A stretch of 64,000 nucleotides of DNA from Streptomyces fumanus (GTDB taxonomy: Bacteria; Actinomycetota; Actinomycetes; Streptomycetales; Streptomycetaceae), in assembly GCF_014655295.1 (NCBI RefSeq), contig NZ_BNBI01000004.1, positions 186,001-250,000 on the forward strand. Reading direction: 5' to 3'. The stretch's first letter is position 1; each line of letters starts with the position of its first letter. A model generated the notes under the pieces. That model was not told where the DNA came from, did no database searches, and saw nothing but the letters and a program-made list of their open reading frames with translations. Position numbers and translations under genes: made by a program. Shown here in pieces: positions 1-8,539 of this stretch.

Positions 1-1
1 C

Positions 2-2128
2 CGTGAGCTGCCGGTGTTCCTGGTCATGACGGGGGAGGGGGTGTGCGAGCTGCCGCTGTGGGTGTCGCAGACGGTGGTGGGCTATGTGTGGCCGCTGGAG
101 GACACCCCGGTGTTCCTCGCCGGACGGATCGCCTCCGCCGCGCGGGCCTACCAGGACGCGCTGCTGCCGCCCTTCTTCAAGGCGCTGCGGCGCTTCGACG
201 ACGCGCACGAGTACTCGTGGCACACCCCGGCGCACTCCGGTGGCGTCGCCTTCCTCAAGTCCCCCGTGGGCCGGGCGTTCCACGACTACTTCGGTGAGCG
301 GTTGCTCCGCAGCGACCTGTCGGTCTCGGTGGAAGAACTCGGCTCGCTGTTCGAGCACACCGGCCCGATCGGGGAGGCGGAGCGCAACGCCGCGCGGATC
401 TTCGGCTCCGAGCACACCTACTTCGTCCTGCACGGCGACTCCACCTGCAACCGGCTGGTCGGGCACTTCAGCGTGGCCCGCGACGAGATCGCCCTGGTGG
501 ACCGCAACTGCCACAAGTCGATCCTGCACGGCCTGGTCGTCTCCGGCGCCCGCCCGGTGTACCTGGTCCCGGCCCGCAACGGCTACGGCCTGGCCGGGCC
601 GCTGCCACCGGCCGAGGTCGCCGCCGGATCGGTGGCGGCGAGGATCGCGGCGAGCCCGCTGGCGGACGGCGCGGTGTCGTCGCGCGCCCAGTACGCGGTG
701 TTCACCAACTCCACGTACGACGGGCTGTGTTACGACGCGGTGGCGGTGGCCCGCGCCTTCGCGGCCGGCACGCCCCGGCTGCACTTCGACGAGGCGTGGT
801 TCGCGTACGCCCGCTTCCATCCGCTGTACGCGGGCCGCTACGGCATGTCGGTGGACGAGGGGAGCTTCCCGGGCCCCGACCGGCCGACGGTCTTCGCGAC
901 CCAGTCCACCCACAAGCTGCTGGCGGCGCTGTCCCAGGGTGCGATGGTGCACGTCCGGCCCGCCGAGCGGGCACCGGTGGAGCCGCACCGGTTCAACGAG
1001 ACGCTGATGATGCACGGCACCACGTCACCGCTGTACCCGATGATCGCCTCGCTGGACGTGGCCGCGGCCATGATGGACGGTCCCCAGGGCCGGTGGCTGA
1101 TCGACGAGGCGATCACCGAGGCGGTCCGGTTCCGCCAGGAGATGGTCCGCATCGGGCGGCGGATCGAGACCGCCGGGGACCGGCCGCCCTGGTTCTTCGG
1201 GGTGTGGCAGCCGACGGAGGTGACCGACCCCGCGGACGGGTCACGGATGGCGTTCGACGAGGCCCCGGCGGAACTGCTGGGGACCGAGCCGGCCTGCTGG
1301 CACCTCGCACCCGACGCCGACTGGCACGGCTTCGCCGGCCTGACCGACGGCTACTGCATGCTCGACCCGGTCAAGGTCACCCTGACCTGCCCGGGGCTCG
1401 ACGCGGCCGGCGCGATGGACGACTGGGGCATCCCGGCCCGCGTCCTCACCGCCTACCTCGCCACGCGCGGCATCGTCGTGGAGAAGACCGACAGCTACAC
1501 CGCGCTGGTGCTGTTCTCCATGGGCATCACCAAGGGCAAGTGGGGCACGCTGCTGGACGCCCTGATGGACTTCAAGGACCTCTACGACGCCGACGCCCCG
1601 CTGGACCGGACGCTGCCCGGCCTGGTCGCCGCGCACCCGCGGCGCTACTCGGGAGCGGGTCTGCGCGGCCTGTGCCAGGAGATGCACGACCACCTGCGCG
1701 GCGCCCGCCTGACCGAACTGCTCGAAGGGGCCTTCACGGACCTGCCCGAACCGGTCGCGGTGCCCCAGAGCTGCTACCAGCGCCTGATCCGCGGCGGCAC
1801 GGAGCGGATCTCCCTGGCGGACGCGCCGGGCCGCGTCGCCGCGGCGATGGTCACGGTGACCCCACCGGGCATCCCGGTCCTCATGCCGGGCGAGAGCATC
1901 GGGGAGGCGGACGGCCCGCTGCTGCGCTACCTCGGTGCCCTGGAGGCATTCGACCGCCGCTTCCCCGGCTTCGGCAGCGAGACCCACGGGGTGACCCGCG
2001 CCCCCGACACGGGCGACTACCTGATCGAGTGCCTGCGCCCCGACGGACAGGAAGGGCCGGCCGGCGCCGCGACGCCCGCGCAGCGGCAGGGCGAGGGCAG
2101 CGAGCACCGCTCCCCTGAACCCCGGTGA
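2..2128 (+). CDS. Orn/Lys/Arg family PLP-dependent amino-acid decarboxylase (5' end outside window)
   Basis: The reading frame is open from the first bases, so the start lies upstream; 708 residues are visible. The protein matches the fold-type I basic amino-acid decarboxylases, which remove CO2 from arginine, lysine or ornithine to give a polyamine precursor or consume acid. Seen directly: the family block with HTPAHSGG, then SPVGRAFHDYFG and SVEELGSLFEHTG early in the visible protein, and the PLP lysine in STHKLL near visible residue 305. By comparison with enterobacterial relatives I estimate that several tens of residues of the N-terminal wing domain are missing. Substrate cannot be decided from the sequence. 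It converges on the STAS gene with only 16 bases between stop codons. Confidence 0.9.
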   Translation, partial: RELPVFLVMTGEGVCELPLWVSQTVVGYVWPLEDTPVFLAGRIASAARAYQDALLPPFFKALRRFDDAHEYSWHTPAHSGGVAFLKSPVGRAFHDYFGERLLRSDLSVSVEELGSLFEHTGPIGEAERNAARIFGSEHTYFVLHGDSTCNRLVGHFSVARDEIALVDRNCHKSILHGLVVSGARPVYLVPARNGYGLAGPLPPAEVAAGSVAARIAASPLADGAVSSRAQYAVFTNSTYDGLCYDAVAVARAFAAGTPRLHFDEAWFAYARFHPLYAGRYGMSVDEGSFPGPDRPTVFATQSTHKLLAALSQGAMVHVRPAERAPVEPHRFNETLMMHGTTSPLYPMIASLDVAAAMMDGPQGRWLIDEAITEAVRFRQEMVRIGRRIETAGDRPPWFFGVWQPTEVTDPADGSRMAFDEAPAELLGTEPACWHLAPDADWHGFAGLTDGYCMLDPVKVTLTCPGLDAAGAMDDWGIPARVLTAYLATRGIVVEKTDSYTALVLFSMGITKGKWGTLLDALMDFKDLYDADAPLDRTLPGLVAAHPRRYSGAGLRGLCQEMHDHLRGARLTELLEGAFTDLPEPVAVPQSCYQRLIRGGTERISLADAPGRVAAAMVTVTPPGIPVLMPGESIGEADGPLLRYLGALEAFDRRFPGFGSETHGVTRAPDTGDYLIECLRPDGQEGPAGAATPAQRQGEGSEHRSPEPR

Positions 2129-2144
2129 CCGCCCGGCACGCCGG

Positions 2145-2546
2145 TCAGGCGAGGGCCTCGTCGAGGGTGTCGTGGATGTCGAGGTGGGGGGTGACTCCAG
2201 TGATGTCGCAGACGCGGCGGACCTGGGGGGAGGGAGCGGCCAGCCGCAGGGTGCCGGTGTGGTGGGTGAGGATCAGCAGGTTGAGGAAGGAGGAGTCGGC
2301 GAAGGTGACCCCGGAGGCGTCCAGGATCACGGCGGAGTGGTGGGCGGCCGCGGCGGTCAGGGCGTCGGTGAGGGGCTTGATGGACTGCGTGTCGAAGCTG
2401 CCGCGGGCGGTGATGACGCACCGGCCGTGCAGTTCGCGCTGGTGCACCTCGGCCGGGCGCAGGGCGCGCAGGGCGCTCGGAGCGGCCGGTGCTCCCCGGC
2501 CGGAGCTGATCGTGGGGGCCGGCACCGCGGCCTCGTCCCAAGGCAC
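2145..2546 (-). CDS. STAS-domain anti-sigma factor antagonist
   Basis: Small cytoplasmic STAS protein of the RsbV/SpoIIAA type, which binds an anti-sigma kinase when unphosphorylated and frees its sigma factor. The C-terminal 90 residues hold the STAS core; the segment FADSSFLNLLIL carries the serine pair expected at the phosphorylation site. An N-terminal extension of about 40 residues is Pro/Ala-rich. Start choice: an earlier in-frame GTG at 2555 overlaps the AAGGAG ribosome site itself, whereas the GTG at 2546 sits 8 bases after it, so I use 2546. No kinase or sigma gene is adjacent. It is divergent from the winged-helix gene. Confidence 0.82.
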   Translation of the reverse strand: MPWDEAAVPAPTISSGRGAPAAPSALRALRPAEVHQRELHGRCVITARGSFDTQSIKPLTDALTAAAAHHSAVILDASGVTFADSSFLNLLILTHHTGTLRLAAPSPQVRRVCDITGVTPHLDIHDTLDEALA

Positions 2547-2569
2547 CTTCGCCACTCCTTCTCCTGGCT

Positions 2570-2585
2570 GCTCTCGAGTGAGAGC
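2570..2585. promoter_or_regulatory. Inverted repeat in divergent STAS / winged-helix intergenic region
   Basis: GCTCTC-GAGT-GAGAGC is a perfect 6+4+6 inverted repeat. A second related hairpin (TCTC...GAGAGAGC) follows within 35 bases, then an unusually AT-rich stretch around 2618-2680. The position between two divergent genes, one encoding a DNA-binding protein, fits an autoregulatory operator. This is inference from position and symmetry only. Confidence 0.4.
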
Positions 2586-2682
2586 ACGCGGCTCTCCGGT
2601 CTCTCCAACGAGAGAGCACTAGTCATTCATTGCATGAAATCTATGTCCTGTAAATGGTTTCTAGCAAGCCAGGTCCTCTAAG

Positions 2683-3024
2683 ATGCTGGTCATGGTTGGA
2701 GTGCCCGAATCACACAGCGGATGGACGTTCATCACCAGCCACGCGCGCGTCCTGGCGGCCATCGCGAACAATCCGAACACGCGTATACGGGAGATCGCTG
2801 CGCACTGCCGGCTGACCGAGCGGGCCGTGGCGCGGATCATCTCCGACCTCGAGCAGGACGGCTACCTCTCGCACACGCGTGAGGGACGGACCAACACGTA
2901 CCGGATCCAGCCCGACAAGGTGCTGCGGCACCCGGCCGAGGCCGGGCTGACCGTCGCCTCCCTGCTGTCGCTGCTGGTGCAGGACGAGTCCGACCGCAGC
3001 AGGCCCCCGGCCGTGCAGCACTGA
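2683..3024 (+). CDS. Winged-helix (MarR-like) transcriptional regulator
   Basis: About 113 residues. The N-terminal two thirds form a winged helix-turn-helix: ARVLAAIANNPNTRIREIAAH is helix 1-2, LTERAVARIISDLEQDGYL is the recognition helix region, and the wing carries TREGRTNTYRI. The C-terminus (HPAEAGLTVASLLSLL) matches small actinobacterial regulators of this type. Start could be the ATG at 2683 or 2692; neither has a strong ribosome site. Target and ligand are unknown. It is divergent from the STAS gene, with inverted repeats between them, which suggests local autoregulation. Confidence 0.78.
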   Translation: MLVMVGVPESHSGWTFITSHARVLAAIANNPNTRIREIAAHCRLTERAVARIISDLEQDGYLSHTREGRTNTYRIQPDKVLRHPAEAGLTVASLLSLLVQDESDRSRPPAVQH

Positions 3025-3392
3025 CGGCCGCGCACGGCGTCCGGTCGGTGCGGCGGTCGTGGGAGGGCAGGGTGCCGTGGCACCGCGAGCGGACGCTCAC
3101 CCCGGCGATACGGGCGCCCCGGTGGGCCGGGCGATCTCCGCGCTGACGGACCGTAAGAGCGTGTGCGGCAGGGGAGTCCGGCGGCGGCGGTCGAAGGACG
3201 GGGACAGGGCCAGGGGCGACGTGGCGGAGCGCGCCCGCTCGGTCGTCCGACGGCGGCCGGCTCCGGTGGCGCACCCGTACATCGCGGGCCGGCCTCCGCC
3301 CGCGCCGGACCTCCGCCGGACCGGCGGCATGGCACTCCGACACTCGCCTGACCCGGACACGCCAACGGGGTGCGGTGCGGGAGACTGGTCCC
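3025..3392. other. Intergenic stretch without a recognisable gene
   Basis: About 370 bases between the winged-helix gene and the first GAF-ANTAR gene. Open frames here are shadows with Arg/Pro-rich low-complexity translations and no ribosome sites. Near its end GGGAGAC serves the ATG at 3393. I see no convincing promoter hexamers or RNA structure. Confidence 0.5.
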
Positions 3393-4079
3393 ATGGGACA
3401 GCCGATGACGGTCCGCGAACTGCTGGCACGGCTGAGCGAGGCCGTCGGCGCGCGCGGGCTGAGCCACTGGGCGGCGCAGTGCGCCCGGGTGTGCGGGCTC
3501 GACGGGCTCTTCGTCTCCCTGCGGCCCGGCGGGGAGCTGGTGTGGTTCAGCGACGACACCAGCGCGCGACTGGCGGACCTCCAGTTCACCCTGGGCCAGG
3601 GGCCGGAGGTCGGCGACACGGCCGACGCCCCGCTCCAGGTGACGGACCTGGCCGCGGACGACGCCGGCCGGTGGGGGAGGTTCGCCGCCGAGGCCGCCGC
3701 GCTGGACGTACGGGCGGTGTTCGTCTGGCCGGTCCGCTCCGGCCAGGTCCAACTGGGAGAGCTGACCGGATACCGCCGTACGCCGGGACCGCTGAGCGCC
3801 GGGCAGAGCGCCGCCGCGCTGCGCATCGCCGACTCCCTGGCCGACCGGCTGCTGGCCTGGCGGCCGGACACCGACGACCCGCGCGACGGACCCGGCACCG
3901 CGGGCGCGATCGAACTGCACCGGGCCGAGGTCCACCAGGCCACCGGCATGCTCGCCGCACGGTACGGCATCTCGCTCGACGAGGCGCTGCTGCGGCTGCG
4001 CGCGCACGCGTTCGCCGGCGGCCGGTCCCTCACCGACACCGCCCGAGCCCTGCTGCACGGACCGCCCCCCGACACCTGA
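3393..4079 (+). CDS. GAF-ANTAR domain regulator (first of a pair)
   Basis: A 228-residue cytoplasmic protein with an N-terminal GAF-like sensor (about residues 15-150) and a C-terminal ANTAR domain (about 170-225). The ANTAR helices show AIELHRAEVHQATGMLAARYGISLDEALLRLRAHA, recognisable by the A-x-G-x-L and Leu/Arg-rich pattern. ANTAR domains bind paired RNA hairpins and cause antitermination; that role is family knowledge. The start ATG at 3393 follows GGGAGAC by 8 bases. A homologous gene of the same architecture lies 56 bases downstream on the same strand, so the two are probably co-transcribed. Ligand and RNA targets unknown. Confidence 0.85.
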   Translation: MGQPMTVRELLARLSEAVGARGLSHWAAQCARVCGLDGLFVSLRPGGELVWFSDDTSARLADLQFTLGQGPEVGDTADAPLQVTDLAADDAGRWGRFAAEAAALDVRAVFVWPVRSGQVQLGELTGYRRTPGPLSAGQSAAALRIADSLADRLLAWRPDTDDPRDGPGTAGAIELHRAEVHQATGMLAARYGISLDEALLRLRAHAFAGGRSLTDTARALLHGPPPDT

Positions 4080-4135
4080 CCACCCGGCACGAGCCCCCCC
4101 GCTCACACCGGTGACCCTTTTCCGGAGCCAACGCC

Positions 4136-4861
4136 ATGAGCAGGGAAGAGAAGATCGCGCGGACGTTCGTCCACCTCGCCGACAGCCTCGTGGACGACTA
4201 CGACGTCATCGACCTGTTGCAGCACCTCACCCTCAGTTGCCGCGACCTCCTCGACGCCACCGACGTCGCGGTCCTGCTGGCCTACCCGGGTCCCGACCTC
4301 TACAGCCCGGTGCCCTGCGATCCGAGCCCCGCCCTGGCCGCCGTGCTGGACCCGGCCGCCCGCCAGGGACCCGCCGTCGACGCCTGCCGCACGGCCGCCG
4401 CCGTCGCCCCCGGCCCCCTCGCCACCGCGCCCGCCGCGTGGCGGGACTTCACCGAGGCGGCCCGCCGCACCGGCTACACCCACGCCGCCGCCGTCCCCGT
4501 ACGCCTGCGCCGGGACACCCTCGGCAGCCTGCTCCTGCTGAGCACCGGTGACGGCCCGCTGCCTCCCGCGGACCTCCGGCTCGCCCAGGCGTTCGCCGAC
4601 GCCACCGCCCTCGGCCTGCTCAACGCCCGCCCCGCCGGGCGGCCGCACACCATCAGCGAGCAGCTCCACGACGCCCTGCACAGCCGCATCGTCATCGAAC
4701 AGGCCAAGGGCTTCCTCGCCGAACGCGATTCCCTCAGCGCCGACGACGCCTTCGCCGCCCTGCGCGACCACGCTCGCCGGCACGGCGTGCCCCTCACCGA
4801 GGTGGCCCGCACCGTCGTCACCACCGGCCGCCTGCGGCCCCCGACCGCCACCGGGAACTGA
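4136..4861 (+). CDS. GAF-ANTAR domain regulator (second of a pair)
   Basis: 241 residues with the same order as its neighbour: a GAF-like domain (about residues 20-160), then an ANTAR domain (about 170-235) with SRIVIEQAKGFLAERDSLS and AFAALRDHARRHGV. The I-x-Q-A-K-G-x-L-A core is a clear ANTAR signature, here closer to the family consensus than in the upstream protein. The protein starts MSREEKIARTFVHLADSLVDDYDVIDLL, common in actinobacterial GAF-ANTAR proteins. CCGGAG precedes the ATG. The pair could act as heterodimers, but nothing here proves that. Confidence 0.87.
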   Translation: MSREEKIARTFVHLADSLVDDYDVIDLLQHLTLSCRDLLDATDVAVLLAYPGPDLYSPVPCDPSPALAAVLDPAARQGPAVDACRTAAAVAPGPLATAPAAWRDFTEAARRTGYTHAAAVPVRLRRDTLGSLLLLSTGDGPLPPADLRLAQAFADATALGLLNARPAGRPHTISEQLHDALHSRIVIEQAKGFLAERDSLSADDAFAALRDHARRHGVPLTEVARTVVTTGRLRPPTATGN

Positions 4862-5003
4862 CCGGCTCATCGCCGGAACACACCGCGCCGCCGACTCCCC
4901 GACGGGCTGCCGTCACCGGACGGGAGCGGCCCGTCCCCCGGTCGTCGTAAGGTGTGGGGTCGCCGCGTGCGCGGCGGAACAGTGACGAAGGAGTGGAGGA
5001 CCG

Positions 5004-6203
5004 GTGCCGGAACAGGCCGTGGCGCGCCCCGTGGCGCGGACCGAGGTCGAGCAGCGCAAGCAGCGGCTGCGACGCCGGATGGAGCGGTTGATCGGCATCG
5101 CCGCCACCGAGGGCAACCTGCTGACCCCGCTGCGCAACGGCGACGAGATCTTCCCCGCGATGCTCGGTGCCGTGCGGACGGCCCGGCACACCATCGACAT
5201 GATGACCTTCGTCTACTGGCGCGGCGACATCGCCCGCCAGTTCGCCGAGGCGCTCGCCGAGCGGGCCCGGGCCGGCGTACGGGTACGGCTGCTGCTGGAC
5301 GGCTTCGGCGCCCGCCAGATAGAGCGGCACCTCCTGGACGAGATGGACGCGGCGGGGGTGCAGGTCGCCTGGTTCCGCAAGCCGGCCTGGGTCTCGCCGT
5401 TCAAGCAGAACCACCGCTGCCACCGCAAGGCCCTCATCGTCGACGAGCACACCGCGTTCACCGGCGGCGTCGGCATCGCCGAGGAGTGGTGCGGCGACGC
5501 CCGCGACCCCGGCGAGTGGCGCGACACCCACGTCGAGGTGCGCGGCCCCGCCGTGGACGGCATAGCCGCCGCCTTCGCGCAGAACTGGGCCGAGTGCCAC
5601 GACGAGCTGTACGACGACCGGGACCGCTTCACCGGCCACGACCGGCACGGCGACGCCACCGTCCAGGTGGTGCGGGGCTCGGCCAGCATCGGCTGGCAGG
5701 ACATGCAGACGCTGATCCGCCTCATGCTGACCTCCGCCGAGGAACGCTTCCGGCTGGCCACCGCCTACTTCGCGCCCGACCGGTACTTCATCGACCTGCT
5801 GTGCGCCACCGCCCGCCGGGGCGTCGAGGTGGAGATCCTGCTGCCCGGCCCGCACACCGACCAGCGCGCCTGCCGGCTCGCCGGACAGGCCCACTACACC
5901 GACCTGCTCGACGCGGGGGTGAAGGTCCGGCAGTTCCAGCCGACCATGATGCACGCCAAGATCATCACCGTGGACGGGGTGGCGTCCCTGATCGGCTCGA
6001 CCAACTTCAACCGCCGCTCCATGGACCACGACGAGGAGGTCATGCTCGCGGTGCTCGACGAGAACTTCACCGCCACCCTGGACGGCCACTACGACGAGGA
6101 CGTCGCCCGCAGCGTCACCATCGACCTCGACCGCTGGAAGCGGCGGGCGGTCCTCCAGCGGGCGGCGGAGCTGGCCGTGACGCCCATCCGCCGCTTCCTC
6201 TGA
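5004..6203 (+). CDS. Phospholipase-D superfamily protein, cardiolipin-synthase-like
   Basis: 399 residues with two HKD motifs, H-R-K-A-L-I-V-D (near residue 143) and H-A-K-I-I-T-V-D (near residue 317), each followed by the conserved GG or GSTNFN segment. Such enzymes transfer phosphatidyl groups, for example condensing two phosphatidylglycerols or phosphatidylglycerol with another lipid to make cardiolipin. Unlike classical Cls it has no N-terminal membrane helices; the first 30 residues are charged, so it resembles the ClsB type. GTG start with GGAGGA upstream. Alternatives within the family include a general phosphodiesterase. It converges on the GvpU-like gene. Confidence 0.88.
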   Translation: MPEQAVARPVARTEVEQRKQRLRRRMERLIGIAATEGNLLTPLRNGDEIFPAMLGAVRTARHTIDMMTFVYWRGDIARQFAEALAERARAGVRVRLLLDGFGARQIERHLLDEMDAAGVQVAWFRKPAWVSPFKQNHRCHRKALIVDEHTAFTGGVGIAEEWCGDARDPGEWRDTHVEVRGPAVDGIAAAFAQNWAECHDELYDDRDRFTGHDRHGDATVQVVRGSASIGWQDMQTLIRLMLTSAEERFRLATAYFAPDRYFIDLLCATARRGVEVEILLPGPHTDQRACRLAGQAHYTDLLDAGVKVRQFQPTMMHAKIITVDGVASLIGSTNFNRRSMDHDEEVMLAVLDENFTATLDGHYDEDVARSVTIDLDRWKRRAVLQRAAELAVTPIRRFL

Positions 6204-6208
6204 CCCGT

Positions 6209-6222
6209 CCGCCGCCCGGCGG
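6209..6222. terminator. Short GC hairpin between convergent genes
   Basis: CCGCC-GCCC-GGCGG forms a five-pair stem between the stop codons of the phospholipase-D-like gene and the GvpU-like gene. It is small, so a terminator role is tentative. Confidence 0.3.
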
Positions 6223-6226
6223 CCTC

Positions 6227-6649
6227 CTACGCCGGGGCGGCCGGGGCGCCCAGGGACCAGCCGGAGACGTCGCTCACCCGCCCGCGCCACAGCGGGCAGG
6301 TCGGCGTCCCCGGCGCGGACAGGAACGTGACGTCGACCAGGTGGGCGAAGTCGTGCAGCCCGCCCGGGCCGGCGTCGTCGAGGGTGTTCTGCACGGTGCG
6401 GGGCAGCAGCACGACCTGCTCGGCGTCGTCCTGGTCGCCGACGGCCCGCGCCACCACCCCCTCCCAGCGCTCGGCCCAGACCCGGCCCGCGACCAGGCTG
6501 CCGCTGACGATGCCGCCCACCGTCGTCAGGGTCACCGCGACGGCGGCCCCGGGCTGGGCCTCCACCAGCCGCAGCAGCATCTCCAGGTGCGCGTCGGGCA
6601 CCGGCAGGCCGGGCTCCGGCTCCCCGTTGCCGCGGTCCTGCGTGCTCAT
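6227..6649 (-). CDS. GvpU-like small protein, coupled to PPK2
   Basis: 140 residues, no signal peptide or membrane segment. The segment HLEMLLRLVEAQP followed by VAVTLTTVGGIVSGSLVAG resembles the core of GvpU, a gas-vesicle accessory protein that modulates vesicle clustering in Bacillus megaterium; I recognise this by pattern, not by search. The start codon overlaps the stop of the PPK2 gene (ATGA), so translation is likely coupled. No structural gvp gene lies in the window, so a gas-vesicle role here is uncertain; it may be a stand-alone relative. Confidence 0.6.
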   Translation of the reverse strand: MSTQDRGNGEPEPGLPVPDAHLEMLLRLVEAQPGAAVAVTLTTVGGIVSGSLVAGRVWAERWEGVVARAVGDQDDAEQVVLLPRTVQNTLDDAGPGGLHDFAHLVDVTFLSAPGTPTCPLWRGRVSDVSGWSLGAPAAPA

Positions 6650-7617
6650 ACGGTTCCTCCGGGTCGTGCGTTCTCCTGGCCGGGGTGGATCCCCGGACCG
6701 TCGTGGTCACCGGCCAGCGGCGTGGGGGAGAGGACGGCCGGTTCCTCCCCGGGCTCCAGCAGGGTGTCGGCGGCGCCGACGATCAGCGGGTCCGGCTTGC
6801 CCACCGCGGTGTGGTCCTTGGCCGGGTAGTCGCAGCGGTCCAGCAGACTGCGCATCGCCTCCAGTCGGCCGCGCCGCTTGTCGTTGTTCTTCACCACCGT
6901 CCAGGGGGCGTACGGGGTGTCCGTGGCGCGGAACATCTCGACCTTGGCGGTCGTGTACTCGTCCCAGCGGTCCAGCGAGGCCAGGTCCGTCGGCGACAGC
7001 TTCCAGCGGCGCACCGGGTCGACCTGGCGGATGGCGAAACGGGTGCGCTGCTCGGCCCGGGAGACGGAGAACCAGAACTTCACCAGCAGGATGCCGTCGT
7101 CGGTCAGCATCTGCTCGAACATCGGCGCCTGCCGCAGGAACCGCTGGTACTCCTCCTCCGTGCAGAAGCCCATCACCCGCTCCACGCCCGCCCGGTTGTA
7201 CCAGGAGCGGTCGAAGAAGACGATCTCGCCCCGGGCGGGCAGATGCGACACATAACGCTGGAAGTACCACTGGCCGGCCTCCCGTTCGGTGGGCTTCTCC
7301 AGGGCCACCACGCGGGCACCGCGCGGGTTCAGCCGCTCGGTGAACCGCTGGATGGTGCCGCCCTTGCCGGCCGCGTCCCGGCCCTCGCAGACCACGACGA
7401 TCCGCTGGCCGGTGTCCTTCACCCAGCGCTGCATCTTCAGCAACTCGATCTGCAGGACCCGCTTCTGCCGCTCGTACTCGGCCCTGCGCACCTTGCGGTC
7501 ATAGGGGTGGTTCTCCCGCCAGGTCTCGATGGGGGTGCCGTCGGCGTTGAGCAGGACCGGCCGCTCCGGCCGCCGCTCGTTCACCGTCAGGCCGTCGAGA
7601 AGCTCGTCCTCGGCCAC
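6646..7617 (-). CDS. ppk2: Polyphosphate kinase 2 (PPK2 family)
   Basis: 323 residues. Contains the PPK2 Walker A loop GRDAAGKGG (residues 79-87), the DRSWYNRAGVE segment typical of Walker B/lid, and the E-x-x-x-Q-R-F-L region after it. PPK2 enzymes transfer phosphate between polyphosphate and nucleoside mono- or diphosphates. The single-domain length of about 300 residues fits class I, which mainly makes GTP/ATP from NDPs. Located in the cytoplasm. It overlaps the start of the GvpU-like gene by ATGA, and upstream on the same strand lies the DUF6411 gene with a 30-base gap. Confidence 0.93.
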   Translation of the reverse strand: MAEDELLDGLTVNERRPERPVLLNADGTPIETWRENHPYDRKVRRAEYERQKRVLQIELLKMQRWVKDTGQRIVVVCEGRDAAGKGGTIQRFTERLNPRGARVVALEKPTEREAGQWYFQRYVSHLPARGEIVFFDRSWYNRAGVERVMGFCTEEEYQRFLRQAPMFEQMLTDDGILLVKFWFSVSRAEQRTRFAIRQVDPVRRWKLSPTDLASLDRWDEYTTAKVEMFRATDTPYAPWTVVKNNDKRRGRLEAMRSLLDRCDYPAKDHTAVGKPDPLIVGAADTLLEPGEEPAVLSPTPLAGDHDGPGIHPGQENARPGGTV

Positions 7618-7647
7618 GTGCTGCTCTCCTTGCTCTCCCGCCGCCGA

Positions 7648-7887
7648 TCAGAACCGCATGTGCCGGCGGGCCCGGCGCCCGGCGGAGCCGCTGCGGCCCA
7701 CGGCGCGCGAGCTGGAACTGAAGGGCTTGCTCAGCAGGCGGCCCAGCGGACCGGGGGCCTTGGACCCGGTGCGCGAACCGGCACCGAGCGCGCGCTGGGC
7801 ACCGTTCTGCGGGTGCCGGGACAGCCGGGGGAGCAGGAAGGCGAGCACGGCCAGGACGACACAGGCGCCTATCACGCCGACGATCAT
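7648..7887 (-). CDS. DUF6411-type small membrane protein
   Basis: 79 residues. One N-terminal membrane helix (MIVGVIGACVVLAVLAFLLP), then a basic Gly/Ser/Arg tail with RHPQNGAQRAL and GPLGRLLSKPF, a pattern I recognise from the Streptomyces DUF6411 family of unknown function. A longer open frame reaches 8004, but the added N-terminus is low-complexity; the ATG at 7887 with GGAG upstream gives the family-like start. Thirty bases upstream of ppk2 on the same strand, so possibly co-transcribed with it. Confidence 0.75.
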   Translation of the reverse strand: MIVGVIGACVVLAVLAFLLPRLSRHPQNGAQRALGAGSRTGSKAPGPLGRLLSKPFSSSSRAVGRSGSAGRRARRHMRF

Positions 7888-8031
7888 CACGGGGGACTCC
7901 AGGGGTCTCGACGGTGAAGCCGGACACGGACGCGCACCGCGCGCGCCCGCTGTCCACCGCGTGCCCCCTCGCGCCGGGAACAGTCGCCCGTCCTGCCCGG
8001 GCACCCGAGCCCGCGGGCGATCAGCGTTCCC

Positions 8032-8523
8032 TCAGGACGAGTTGGCTTGGCCGCTCGGCGACCGGACGGGCTTCTTCGACACGCGGGTGGTGCCGGCGTC
8101 CAGGCGGGCGCCGTCGGTGCCGGCCGGCGCGAGCTCCGGTACGGGGACGCCGTGCAGGTCGACGAGGACGGAGTGGGGCTCGCCGGGGGCGAAGGCGTGG
8201 CGTTCCCCCCACTGCCGCAGGGTGAGAACGACGGGGAACAGATCGCGGCCGGCCTCGGTGAGCACGTACTCCGGACGGCGGCCGGACGGCGCGGGGCGCC
8301 GCGCGAGGAGCCCATGGGCGGTGAGCTTGCGGAGGCGGTCGGTGAGGATGTTGCGCGCGATACCGGTGCGCCGCTGGAACTCGGTGAACGACCGTGCCCC
8401 GTCCATCGCGTCGCGCACGACGAGCAGGCTCCACTTGTCGCCGACCAGGTCGAGCGTGCGGGCGACGGGGCAGCCGGGATCGGTCCAGTCGGGGTCCGGG
8501 ACACCCGCGGTGGTGCGTGCCAT
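8032..8523 (-). CDS. HxlR-family transcriptional regulator
   Basis: 163 residues with the HxlR winged helix: CPVARTLDLVGDKWSLLVVRDAMDGARSFTEFQRR, then the recognition helix region IARNILTDRLRKL and the wing with RRPEYVLTEAGRDL. HxlR proteins often sense reactive electrophiles or redox state; here no conserved sensing cysteine beyond the N-terminal one is obvious. Divergent from an MFS exporter with 86 bases between, a classic regulator/target layout. GGGAG precedes the ATG. Confidence 0.88.
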   Translation of the reverse strand: MARTTAGVPDPDWTDPGCPVARTLDLVGDKWSLLVVRDAMDGARSFTEFQRRTGIARNILTDRLRKLTAHGLLARRPAPSGRRPEYVLTEAGRDLFPVVLTLRQWGERHAFAPGEPHSVLVDLHGVPVPELAPAGTDGARLDAGTTRVSKKPVRSPSGQANSS

Positions 8524-8539
8524 GCCATCTCCCTATGAG

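Noticed and set aside
2126..2147. Six-pair hairpin TGACCG...CGGTCA joining two convergent stops as a terminator
   Set aside because: Stem is too short to support a claim.
3097..3429. 110-codon minus-strand frame in the gap before the GAF-ANTAR pair
   Set aside because: Pro/Arg/Ser low-complexity, overlaps the next gene start, no ribosome site.
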